The notes below the pieces were generated by a model. The model saw only the letters and a list, made by a program, of their open reading frames with translations, had not been told where the DNA came from and searched no databases. 64,000 nucleotides of DNA from Sphingobacterium sp. ML3W (GTDB lineage: Bacteria; Bacteroidota; Bacteroidia; Sphingobacteriales; Sphingobacteriaceae). The DNA lies in assembly GCF_029542085.1 (NCBI RefSeq), contig NZ_CP107036.1, forward strand, positions 5,766,001 through 5,830,000. Direction: 5' to 3'. Positions within the stretch are counted from its first letter, which is position 1. The number at the start of each line of letters is the position of its first letter. This document shows positions 43,117 to 51,429 of the stretch, piece by piece. The translations under genes were made by a program, and so were the position numbers.

Positions 43117-43208
43117 AAAGAAAGTGTCAATGCTAAAATTGTACAAGAAGGACCAATTTTATTACAGTTGGTTGGGACTGTCCCACTAGGTGTGTAAATA
43201 GAAAATGC

Positions 43209-43246
43209 GGAGTTCAGTTATGTTCCTTATAACTGGACTCTTTTTT
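43209..43246 (+). terminator. Inward-facing terminator in the IS left end
   Basis: GAGTTCAGTTAT and ATAACTGGACTC pair with one mismatch and are followed by six T on the plus strand. It overlaps the 3' end of the transposase gene and would stop transcripts coming from the lipoprotein gene. Confidence 0.6.
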
Positions 43247-44408
43247 CAAATAAAGTTAAGAACTGATTTATGATAATGCCCCAATTATGAATAGGCATAG
43301 TCCACTTTTTAGAGATTTCTCTCAAAGCCAAATATACAGATTTCAGTACGGCATCATCGCTGGGAAATGACAGTTTATTCTTTGTGTATTTATGGATCTT
43401 CCCATTCATGTTTTCGATGATATTGGTCGTATAGATAATTCTGCGGATCTCAAGTGGAAAGTCGTAAAAGACGGTCAGTTCGTCCCAGTTCTCCCTCCAT
43501 GATCTTACAGCATAAGGATATTTGGATTCCCATCTATCGGCAAAATCAGCCAGCGCGGCCTGTGCAGCCTGTTTATTGGGGGTATCATAGATAGGCTTCA
43601 TATCCGCTGTAAAGGCCTTTTTATCCTTCCATACAACATATCTGCACGCATTTCTGATCTGATGGACGACACAGACCTGGGTACTACACTCAGGAAAAAC
43701 ACTCCGTATAGTAGGGGAGAAACCATTGAGATTATCGGTCGCTGTAATCAGCATATCCTCTACGCCCCGGGATTTCAGGTCTGTCAGGATTCCCATCCAA
43801 AAACTGGCACTTTCATTCTTGCCCAGCCACATACCCAGAACTTCTTTATAGCCATCCCTGTTCAGGCCCACGGCAAGATAAATGGTCTTATTGACTACTT
43901 TGGAGTTCTCCCTGACCTTAAAAACAATACCATCCATCCAGACAATCAGATATACGTTGTCCAGCGGGCGGTTTTGCCAGGCGATCACATCACACGCCAC
44001 ACGGTCGGTAATCCGGAAAATCGTCGATTCAGAAAGGTCAAATCCATACACATCCCGCATCATATTTTCTATATCCGAAACACTCATGCCTTTGGCATAC
44101 AGCGAAACGATCACGTTCTCAACTCCATCAATCATGTTTTTGCGTTTAGGAACAATGATCGGATTGAATGAACCATCGCGATCTCGGGGAACCTGAATTT
44201 CCAGATCTCCCTGATCTCCACGGACTTTTTTGCTCGTATGTCCATTGCGGGAATTGCCCTGACCACTGCGCTCATGCTTTTCATAGCCAAGGTGGCTGTC
44301 CATTTCTCCTTCAAGCATTTGCGATACTGCACGTGCCTGTAACTCGCGGAAAAACGATTGCAGCTCCAAGCCGTCCTTAGAACTCTTTAATAACTCTTTG
44401 TCAATCAT
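43227..44408 (-). CDS. IS256-family (mutator-like) transposase
   Basis: 393 residues from ATG 44406-44408; a TTG 12 codons earlier lies inside the terminal repeat and is less likely. The DDE catalytic Asp residues are seen in VWMDGIVFK and TATDNLNGF, with Glu in TTNIIENMNGK; the conserved CVVHQIRNA lies between. The N-terminal DNA-binding part has HERSGQGNSRNGHTSKKV. The reading frame is intact, so the element may be active. Confidence 0.95.
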   Translation of the reverse strand: MIDKELLKSSKDGLELQSFFRELQARAVSQMLEGEMDSHLGYEKHERSGQGNSRNGHTSKKVRGDQGDLEIQVPRDRDGSFNPIIVPKRKNMIDGVENVIVSLYAKGMSVSDIENMMRDVYGFDLSESTIFRITDRVACDVIAWQNRPLDNVYLIVWMDGIVFKVRENSKVVNKTIYLAVGLNRDGYKEVLGMWLGKNESASFWMGILTDLKSRGVEDMLITATDNLNGFSPTIRSVFPECSTQVCVVHQIRNACRYVVWKDKKAFTADMKPIYDTPNKQAAQAALADFADRWESKYPYAVRSWRENWDELTVFYDFPLEIRRIIYTTNIIENMNGKIHKYTKNKLSFPSDDAVLKSVYLALREISKKWTMPIHNWGIIINQFLTLFEKRVQL

Positions 44409-44444
44409 ACTCTTATAAAGTGTCGATTGGTCCTTCTTGTACAA

Positions 44445-46577
44445 TTATGACAACAACGTAAAATCTATCTGCCTCTTATCCAGATCCACTTTCTTCACGC
44501 GGATTTGAACCTCATCACCCAGCTGGAATTTCTTTTTCTTCCGCTGGCCAATAATCGCATAGTTCTTCTCATCCAGTACATAGAAATCATCCGTGATATC
44601 ACGCAAGCGTACCATACCCTCACACTTGTTCTCCTGAATCTCCACATACATGCCCCATTCGGTCACACCCGATACAATACCCGTGTATTCGGTACCAATT
44701 TGGTCTTGTAGGAATTCCGCCTGTTTGTATTTAATAGATGCACGTTCAGCTTCAGCTGCCTTTTTCTCCATTTGTGAAGAGTGCTCCGACATTTTCTCGT
44801 AGTGCTCGGCATTGACTTTTGTACCACCATCCAGGTAGAACTGCAAAAGACGGTGTACCATCACATCCGGATATCGACGGATAGGGGAGGTGAAATGGGT
44901 ATAATAGTCAAATGCCAAGCCATAATGGCTTGTTTTCTTCGTTGTATAGATTGCCTTGGCCATGGAGCGCACCGCCAGGGAGGTCAGCATATTTTGCTCC
45001 TTGCTGCCTTCGATCTTCGTCATGATAGCATTGAGGGATTTCGCTGTTTCCTTGTCTGTTTTAATGGTCAATTTGTGGCCAAAACGTGCAGCAAATTGCG
45101 AAAATGTAGTCAAAGTCTCAGGGTTCGGAACATCGTGGTAACGGTATACAAATGTTAATTTGTTTTTACCACGGCCTTGCTTACCGATATACTCAGCCAC
45201 TTTACGGTTGGCCAACAACATAAAGTCTTCGATCAGCTTGTGGGCATCTTTACGTACTTTGGTATATACGCCCGTAGGCTTGCCATTTTCATCCAAGGTG
45301 AATTTAACCTCTTCACTTTCAAAGGCAATCGCACCATTTTTAAACTTACGTTCACGAAGGATATAAGCGAGCTCATTTAATTTCAATAGCTCATGGCTGA
45401 AATCACCGGATTTCGTCTCAATAACTTCCTGTGCTTCTTCATAGCTAAACCGTCTGTCCGAATGGATAATCGTACGGCCGAACCATTGCTCATGAATAGT
45501 CGCTTTTTCATCCATTTCGAATACTGCCGAAAAACAAAGTTTGTCTTCATGTGGGCGTAATGAACATACGCCATTGGACAAACGCTCCGGAAGCATTGGA
45601 ATGACTCGGTCTACCAAATAGACTGATGTCGCACGGTTAAAAGCTTCTTTATCCAACTCGGTATCTGGAATCACAAAATGCGATACGTCTGCAATATGTA
45701 CACCGATCTCGTAATTGCCATTCTCCAGCTTTTGGAAAGATATGGCATCGTCAAAATCTTTAGCATCTGCAGGGTCAATCGTAAATGTGGTAACGCCCCT
45801 GAAATCACGTCTTTTGGCAATCTCTTCCTTGCTGATTTTCTCCGTGATTTTATTAGCCTCATCTTCTACCTTCTTCGGGAATTCCAATGGGAAGCCGTAG
45901 TCTGCCAAGATCGCATTCATCTCGGTGTTGTTTTCACCCTTGACGCCCAAGACATGTTTGACCGTTCCTACCGGATTCTTACTGCCACTTGGCCAGTCAA
46001 TGATCGAGACCACGACTTTCTCTTTGTCATTGGCACCATTCAGATTGTCCAGTGGAATAAAGATATCGTGCAACATCTTGCGATCATCGGCGATAAAAAA
46101 TGCGAAATTATTTGAAATGCTGATCGTTCCGGTAAAGTCGGTTTTGGCCCGTTGTAGGATTTCAATAACTTCACCTTCTTTTTTGCGGCCACCTTTTCTT
46201 TTCTCAAAAGTGTGTACTTTGACAATATCGCCATGCAGGGCTTGTCTTAGTTTACGCGGCGCAATATAAATATCGTTTTCAAATTCATCCTCAGGAATAA
46301 TATAGGCGGAACCATCTGCCGTCATATCCACTTTTCCGGTGACATATACTTTAATTTGTTTCAGGTTAAATTTTCCGCGTTCTACTTCTACAAAAAGTCC
46401 GCTTCGCACATTTTCCTGTAAAATATCGGCAATGGCAACTTTGGAATCGTTGTCCGTCAGATTCAATTTGGAAGAAACTTGTTTATAGTTGAGTGGCTTG
46501 TTTCCTGATTTTTCGAAAATATCGATGATCAGTTGTGTTAATACCTCTTTATAGGGATTATCTTTTCTTGTCTTCAT
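44445..46577 (-). CDS. rnr: Ribonuclease R (RNase II/RNB family)
   Basis: 710 residues. N-terminal winged-helix/cold-shock region (VTGKVDMTADGSAYIIPEDE), RNB catalytic domain with TIDPADAKDFDDAISF (metal-binding aspartates, about 265-280), and C-terminal S1 domain (TGIVSGVTEWGMYVEIQENKCEGMVRL). It degrades structured RNA 3' to 5' processively and supports tmRNA-linked quality control. The last codon is followed by TAA of which two bases belong to the adjacent IS terminal repeat. A damaged partial copy lies at 41202-41354. Confidence 0.95.
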   Translation of the reverse strand: MKTRKDNPYKEVLTQLIIDIFEKSGNKPLNYKQVSSKLNLTDNDSKVAIADILQENVRSGLFVEVERGKFNLKQIKVYVTGKVDMTADGSAYIIPEDEFENDIYIAPRKLRQALHGDIVKVHTFEKRKGGRKKEGEVIEILQRAKTDFTGTISISNNFAFFIADDRKMLHDIFIPLDNLNGANDKEKVVVSIIDWPSGSKNPVGTVKHVLGVKGENNTEMNAILADYGFPLEFPKKVEDEANKITEKISKEEIAKRRDFRGVTTFTIDPADAKDFDDAISFQKLENGNYEIGVHIADVSHFVIPDTELDKEAFNRATSVYLVDRVIPMLPERLSNGVCSLRPHEDKLCFSAVFEMDEKATIHEQWFGRTIIHSDRRFSYEEAQEVIETKSGDFSHELLKLNELAYILRERKFKNGAIAFESEEVKFTLDENGKPTGVYTKVRKDAHKLIEDFMLLANRKVAEYIGKQGRGKNKLTFVYRYHDVPNPETLTTFSQFAARFGHKLTIKTDKETAKSLNAIMTKIEGSKEQNMLTSLAVRSMAKAIYTTKKTSHYGLAFDYYTHFTSPIRRYPDVMVHRLLQFYLDGGTKVNAEHYEKMSEHSSQMEKKAAEAERASIKYKQAEFLQDQIGTEYTGIVSGVTEWGMYVEIQENKCEGMVRLRDITDDFYVLDEKNYAIIGQRKKKKFQLGDEVQIRVKKVDLDKRQIDFTLLS

Positions 46578-46837
46578 TCGTTTTATTATTTACTCATTCG
46601 TATTAGCCACCAAGTCATTTGTATGATCGCTAGTGTGTAAAACAGTGGTTATTAGACCCGCAGGTACAATAAACCAACTCTATGCGCAATCATTCTTCAG
46701 TATGATTATGGTGTTGATACAAGGTACAAAAAAAATCAGCATTCACCTGCACAATAGCCGATCCAATCGGAGCGAATCCAATTCTCAAACTATAGACAGA
46801 TCAAGCGAAAAATTGTTTTGAAGCTCTACGTTGTGAT

Positions 46838-47266
46838 TTATTTTTTACAATGATTACATACACCGAGCGCGTTTACGGCAATCGCCTCCAAACTAAATCC
46901 ATCGGGGATAGACACTTTTGGCAATGTAATTTCGTCCAGACAATAGACCGAGTTGCATACCCGACAGATGAAATGCACATGTTGGTCATGATGGTCATGT
47001 TCGGAGCAGTTGGTGGAACACATGGCATAGGTAGCGGTCCCGTGTAGATCAAAGATCTTATGGATAATACCCTTTTCCTCAAAACTGGCCAATACACGAT
47101 ACAATGTCACACGGTCAATATCCTTACCCAATAATTTCTCCAGTTCCGGCTGGGAAATAGCCGAATCTTTCGTTGAAATAATTTCAAGCACCTTTAACCG
47201 GGGTTGGGTGATTTTTAAACTATTTCGTTTCAGAATTTCTGGATATACAGTATTGGATTGTTCCAT
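46838..47266 (-). CDS. Fur-family metalloregulator
   Basis: 142 residues. Winged helix at about 10-85 (ITQPRLKVLEIISTKDSAISQPELEKLL, DRVTLYRVLASFEEKGIIHKI), dimerisation domain with HDHHDQHVHF and two Cys pairs (CRVC, CNHC) that form the structural zinc site. The His-rich sensing stretch fits Fur, Zur or PerR; I cannot choose. The gene stands alone between rnr and the transaldolase gene; no Fur box was identified nearby. Confidence 0.9.
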   Translation of the reverse strand: MEQSNTVYPEILKRNSLKITQPRLKVLEIISTKDSAISQPELEKLLGKDIDRVTLYRVLASFEEKGIIHKIFDLHGTATYAMCSTNCSEHDHHDQHVHFICRVCNSVYCLDEITLPKVSIPDGFSLEAIAVNALGVCNHCKK

Positions 47267-47396
47267 GGACTTATTCGTTAAATCTTAGATCAGTTACAAA
47301 AATACGGAATTTATCCGCATAAGAAAACCGATAAAGTTAAGATTATTGTCATCTTCCCCTTATCGGTTCAAAACCTATACCGAAGTATAGTCTATT

Positions 47397-48056
47397 TTAT
47401 TTACCTGCAGCTTTAGCGTGGTCAGCCAAGAATGTCGCTAAACCGCTATCTGTCAATGGGTGTTTTAATAATGCTAACATTGCTGATAATGGACCTGTCA
47501 TTACATCTGCACCGATTTTAGCACAACCTAAGATGTGTGCACTATGGCGCACAGAAGCTGCTAAGATCTGGGTTGGGTATTGGTAGTTATCGTAGATCAA
47601 ACGGATATCTTCGATCAATGCCAATCCATCTGTAGAGATATCATCCAAACGGCCAATAAAAGGAGATACATAAGTAGCACCTGCTTTGGCCGCCAATAGC
47701 GCTTGACCAGCAGTGAATACCAATGTACAGTTTGTTTTAATGCCTTTTTTGCTGAAATATTTAATTGCTTTCACGCCATCTTTGATCATAGGAACTTTTA
47801 CCACGATCTTGCTGTCAAGAGCTGCTAATGCTTCTCCTTCTTTGATCATTTCTTCGTAAGTTGTAGAAATAACCTCAGCACTCACGTCGCCGTCAACAAT
47901 TGCACAGATTGCTTTGTAGTGGTTGATTACGTTCTCATCACCGCTGATACCTTCTTTAGCCATTAAACTTGGATTGGTCGTTACACCGTCTAATACGCCT
48001 AAGTCTTGGGCTTCCTTGATTTGCTCTAGGTTCGCTGTGTCAATAAAAAATTTCAT
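47397..48056 (-). CDS. fsa: Fructose-6-phosphate aldolase / small transaldolase
   Basis: 219 residues, the size of the TalC/FSA subfamily. FFIDTANLEQIKEA, GVTTNPSLMAKEG, the Schiff-base Lys in KIVVKVPMI (about residue 90), NCTLVFTAGQALLAAKAGATYVSPF and ILAASVRH are all present. Subfamily members are either F6P aldolases or short transaldolases of the pentose phosphate pathway; the sequence alone leaves this open. Monocistronic. Confidence 0.9.
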   Translation of the reverse strand: MKFFIDTANLEQIKEAQDLGVLDGVTTNPSLMAKEGISGDENVINHYKAICAIVDGDVSAEVISTTYEEMIKEGEALAALDSKIVVKVPMIKDGVKAIKYFSKKGIKTNCTLVFTAGQALLAAKAGATYVSPFIGRLDDISTDGLALIEDIRLIYDNYQYPTQILAASVRHSAHILGCAKIGADVMTGPLSAMLALLKHPLTDSGLATFLADHAKAAGK

Positions 48057-48235
48057 TGTGTATGTTATTGAATGATAATTATTTGATTATTTAAATGTTC
48101 AAAATAATAGGTGCAAAGTTATTGATTATATTCCAGTATTACACATCTATTTCGATGAATTATAGCATTATTTTTGCAAAATAGAATCTCTTCCCGTTCT
48201 TTTTTGTTATACTTTTATAAGTATTATCTTTATAT

Positions 48236-49456
48236 ATGCAGGTTTTTAGGTCTCTCCATTATAGAAACTTCCGTTTACATGTAATAGGACAAGCAATTTC
48301 CCTAATGGGGACTTGGATGCAGCGGATAGCAATCAGCTGGCTGGTCTATGAACTGACAGGTTCGGTCTTCTGGTTGGGTTTCGTTCAGTTTATTTCCTTA
48401 TTACCCTCCCTGGTCTTGTCTCCTTTTATCGGAAGTTTTGTTGATAAACATAAGAAGTATAAACTGGTGTTATTGACGCAGATCGGCCTGATGATACAGG
48501 CAGGTATGCTTACGTTGCTGGTTTACCTCAAATTGGAGACTGTGCTGTGGCTCTCGGTTCTTGGTCTGATACAAGGGGTCATCAACTCCTTCGATGTGCT
48601 CGGTCGACAGTCCTTGATGATGTATCTGGTTGGCGACCGCAAGGATCTGCCCAATGCCATTGCACTCAATTCGACCATCTTTAACGGTGCACGGATGCTG
48701 GGACCCGCCATCGGAGGGATCTTACTCAGTACCTATGGTGAATTGGTCTGTTTTGCATTGAATTTTATCAGTTTTGTGCCCGTTATCATTACATTGTTGA
48801 TGATGAAGGTGGATGAAACCAAAGTGCAACTAAGTAAAGGTAGCAACTGGGAGGGGCTGGTCGAAGGTTTTCGCTACCTCAAACGTTCGCCGCATATCTC
48901 TTCCTTGATTATTATCATGACTTTTTCCAGTTTGATCGTCATTCCTTACACCTCACTCTTGCCTGCTATAGCAAAAGAAATGTTTCATGGGGATGAGCGT
49001 ATATTTTCCTGGTTTGAAAGTGCTGCTGGATTGGGGGCCATGATCGGTGCATTTAACATGGCTCGACTGAAATCGGGAACGAATCTGCGCTATCAGGTGA
49101 TGGGAGCGGCTGCACTGATGGGGCTAGCGTTGTTATTCCTAGCACATTCAAGTATGTTACAGATGGCTTTAGTCTATGTGATGCTGGTTTCCTTTGCTAT
49201 GATGATGCAGAACTCCAGTATCAATACCTATATTCAGACACATGCCATACCGATCTATCGGGCACGGGCTATTTCGTATTATGTCATGGCCTTTCAGGGT
49301 ATATTTCCAATAGGTACACTCATGATTGGTTCCCTCGCAAGTTACTGTGGTCTCCGAACTACCTTATATCTGATGGGTGGACTGGGAATAGTTATTGCGC
49401 TGCTCTATTATACCTACCTGCGGATGCATATCCATAAGCGGCTTTTTAAACTGTAG
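48236..49456 (+). CDS. MFS transporter (EntS-like exporter, MFS_3)
   Basis: 406 residues with 12 hydrophobic segments. The N-terminus (LHYRNFRLHVIGQAISLMGTWMQRIAISWLVYELTGS) and VLGRQSLMMYLVGDRKDLPNAIALNSTIFNGARMLGPAIGG after TM4 are typical of the MFS_3 group that includes the enterobactin exporter EntS. No siderophore genes are nearby, so the substrate is unknown. Single gene, divergent from fsa. Confidence 0.9.
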   Translation: MQVFRSLHYRNFRLHVIGQAISLMGTWMQRIAISWLVYELTGSVFWLGFVQFISLLPSLVLSPFIGSFVDKHKKYKLVLLTQIGLMIQAGMLTLLVYLKLETVLWLSVLGLIQGVINSFDVLGRQSLMMYLVGDRKDLPNAIALNSTIFNGARMLGPAIGGILLSTYGELVCFALNFISFVPVIITLLMMKVDETKVQLSKGSNWEGLVEGFRYLKRSPHISSLIIIMTFSSLIVIPYTSLLPAIAKEMFHGDERIFSWFESAAGLGAMIGAFNMARLKSGTNLRYQVMGAAALMGLALLFLAHSSMLQMALVYVMLVSFAMMMQNSSINTYIQTHAIPIYRARAISYYVMAFQGIFPIGTLMIGSLASYCGLRTTLYLMGGLGIVIALLYYTYLRMHIHKRLFKL

Positions 49457-49508
49457 TATTGAGTAGTTAATATTGCGCATTGAGATTTTCGGAGTACCAA
49501 CCGAGGAC

Positions 49509-49964
49509 TTACTTACTCTTTATTTTTCGGTCCCGCAAGCGTAATGTTTGTTTCGCATAATCAATGACGGCGCCATAGTCGGCAAAAATATCACCCCCTA
49601 ATACCCCAATGACCGGGTCAAGTTCCATTTGCCCGTAGGCATAATTGATGGAACTAAGGTCCAATACTGCGGTTTTTAATTTATTGATTCGCCATGTGCC
49701 GATATGCAGGCTGGGGATTTCCATTGTAAAACTCTCCATGGAGTTGGTGCCGAGACCAGTTGATAGGGTTTCCGATGGTTCCAACAGCAACTGATCTTCC
49801 AGAAGATGCGCCATTTGGGTTTTATCAAATACGGTTTTAGATGCTCCCGTATCGATGACCATTTTAAAGCTGCGTTCATATAGTGTTACATCAACGAGAA
49901 TATGTGTTCCTTGCCCCTGAAGATCTAAGATTTGAAAAGGTACTGTTGTCATATTCCCAAACAT
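49509..49964 (-). CDS. Retropepsin-like aspartic protease domain protein
   Basis: 151 residues from ATG 49962-49964; a TTG two codons upstream is also in frame. KMVIDTGASKTVFDK is the single catalytic DTG motif of the clan AA/retropepsin-like (Asp_protease_2) family; DPVIGVLGGDIFADYGAVIDYAKQTLRL is the typical C-terminal half. No signal peptide, so a cytoplasmic dimer is expected. Physiological substrate unknown. Confidence 0.85.
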   Translation of the reverse strand: MFGNMTTVPFQILDLQGQGTHILVDVTLYERSFKMVIDTGASKTVFDKTQMAHLLEDQLLLEPSETLSTGLGTNSMESFTMEIPSLHIGTWRINKLKTAVLDLSSINYAYGQMELDPVIGVLGGDIFADYGAVIDYAKQTLRLRDRKIKSK

Positions 49965-50040
49965 AACCAAAAATTTAATTAAAAAAAAAGTTTGGGTAGC
50001 CTTATCTTCCTGTGAAAGTAAAATCTTTTTTGCAACATGA

Positions 50041-50073
50041 AAAAAGGCCGTTATTTAGAATAACAGCCTTTCC
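50041..50073 (-). terminator. Terminator of mdh
   Basis: On the minus strand AAGGCTGTTATT pairs with AATAACGGCCTT (one mismatch) and is followed by TTTTT. It lies 20 bases after the mdh stop codon. Confidence 0.85.
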
Positions 50074-50092
50074 TCTCGTTAGTTTATGTTGA

Positions 50093-51031
50093 TTACAATA
50101 CCTTTATCTCTTTCAATACATTATTCATGGTACGTACGGCATCAGCACTTTTGCTGAATTTTTCCTTATCTTCCTCATCCAGTTGTAATGGAATAATACG
50201 GTCCCAGCCTTTTTTGTTAATGACAACCGGAACACCGAGATTAATATCCTCCTGACCAAATTCACCTTCGAGGTAAACAGAAGCGGTAAATAATTTACCT
50301 TGATCACGTACAATACTTTCTACCACTGCGGCAGTAGCGGCACCAGGAGCATACCAGGCCGACGTACCGATGAGGCTCGTTAATGTTGCTCCACCTACCA
50401 TGGTCTTATGGACAATCTCTGCCTGCTCCTCAGCTGTAAGAAAATTACTGACTGGAATGCTGTTCCACGTGGAGTGCTTTATCAGTGGAATCATAGTTGT
50501 ATCACCGTGGCCACCAATGACAATGGCATTGAGATCTGCGGCCGATGCATTTAATTTTTCACTCAGTTGATATTTGAAGCGTGCTGAATCCAATGTGCCT
50601 CCCATTCCGATAATCCTATTTTTAGGCAAACCACTTGATTTGAGCGCGAGGTAGGTCATCGTATCCATTGGGTTGGAGACAATGACAATAATGATATCCG
50701 GAGAGTGTTTTACTAAATTCTCTACAACCGATTTGACAATATTTGCATTTGTCCCGATCAATTCCTCGCGGGTCATTCCCGGTTTGCGGGGAATACCCGA
50801 GGTGATGACAGCAACAGTAGAGCCCGCGGTGGACAGATAATCATTGGTTACACCTTTGATTTTGGATTCAAAACCCAGTAGGGCTGCGGTTTGAGCCATA
50901 TCTTGCGCTTTTCCTTCTGCAAATCCTTCCTTGATATCCAATAATACAATCTCCTCGGCGACATTTCGACGGATTAAATTGTCTGCTGTAGTTGCTCCTA
51001 CAGCTCCAGCACCAACAATAGTTACTTTCAT
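50093..51031 (-). CDS. mdh: Malate dehydrogenase
   Basis: 312 residues from ATG 51029-51031, the normal size; a longer frame upstream would add 26 unrelated residues before MKVTIVGAGAVGATTA. NAD-binding GAGAVG, substrate-binding loop GIPRKPGMTREE with Arg residues that favour malate over lactate, and catalytic IGGHGDTTM are intact. It interconverts malate and oxaloacetate with NAD in the TCA cycle. Single gene with its own terminator. Confidence 0.95.
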   Translation of the reverse strand: MKVTIVGAGAVGATTADNLIRRNVAEEIVLLDIKEGFAEGKAQDMAQTAALLGFESKIKGVTNDYLSTAGSTVAVITSGIPRKPGMTREELIGTNANIVKSVVENLVKHSPDIIIVIVSNPMDTMTYLALKSSGLPKNRIIGMGGTLDSARFKYQLSEKLNASAADLNAIVIGGHGDTTMIPLIKHSTWNSIPVSNFLTAEEQAEIVHKTMVGGATLTSLIGTSAWYAPGAATAAVVESIVRDQGKLFTASVYLEGEFGQEDINLGVPVVINKKGWDRIIPLQLDEEDKEKFSKSADAVRTMNNVLKEIKVL

Positions 51032-51330
51032 ATGTAAATTATTTGTTTGTTTATGGCCATATGGAATATCCAGTCCATTTTCACTAATGCTTGTACTGTT
51101 TTTTGACATGGATATTTCATGAGCATTTATGTGGATTAGTAAATAATGCTTGAATTTAACGAATTATTGTCAGTTAATCAATCAATTTCACTGGAATAAC
51201 TTGTTTTTAAAAAGATCATAGAAGCGCCCATACGGATTTTGCTAATCGTGATGCCCTTCAGGCATTATGGGTGGTATAATCTTTTATTGCCTACTAATGG
51301 ATGCAAATGCTTATAGAACCAAAAAGCAAA

Positions 51331-51360
51331 AAAAGACTGTCCTAAAAGACAGTCTTTTTT
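51331..51360 (-). terminator. Terminator of the tamB-tamL operon
   Basis: AAAGACTGTC/GACAGTCTTT with a CTAAAA loop and A/T-runs on both sides; downstream of tamL on the minus strand. The remaining 51032-51330 stretch (about 300 bp) shows no gene and would hold the mdh promoter. Confidence 0.85.
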
Positions 51361-51429
51361 ATGTTTGAGGTAAATTTTAGAATGAAAATTTACTGATTTC
51401 AAATTTCATCCCAATAGTATGACTCAGTT

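Larger units (their letters stand above)
43137..44446 (-). mobile_element. IS256-family insertion sequence
   Basis: 1310 bp bounded by perfect 21-bp inverted repeats at 43137-43157 and 44426-44446, starting AATTGTACAAGAAGG. One transposase gene fills it. Flanking octamers differ (AATGCTAA on the left, ATGACAAC on the right), so the 8-bp target duplication expected for this family is absent. A hairpin with a T-run facing inward from the left end (43209-43246) could stop transcripts entering from outside. Confidence 0.92.

Noticed and set aside
43662..44171. 169-codon frame antisense to the transposase
   Set aside because: It lies entirely inside the IS256 transposase on the other strand and has no signal or domain.
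51032..51109. N-terminal extension of mdh by 26 residues
   Set aside because: Malate dehydrogenase begins with MKVTIVGAGAVG; the extension has no family counterpart.
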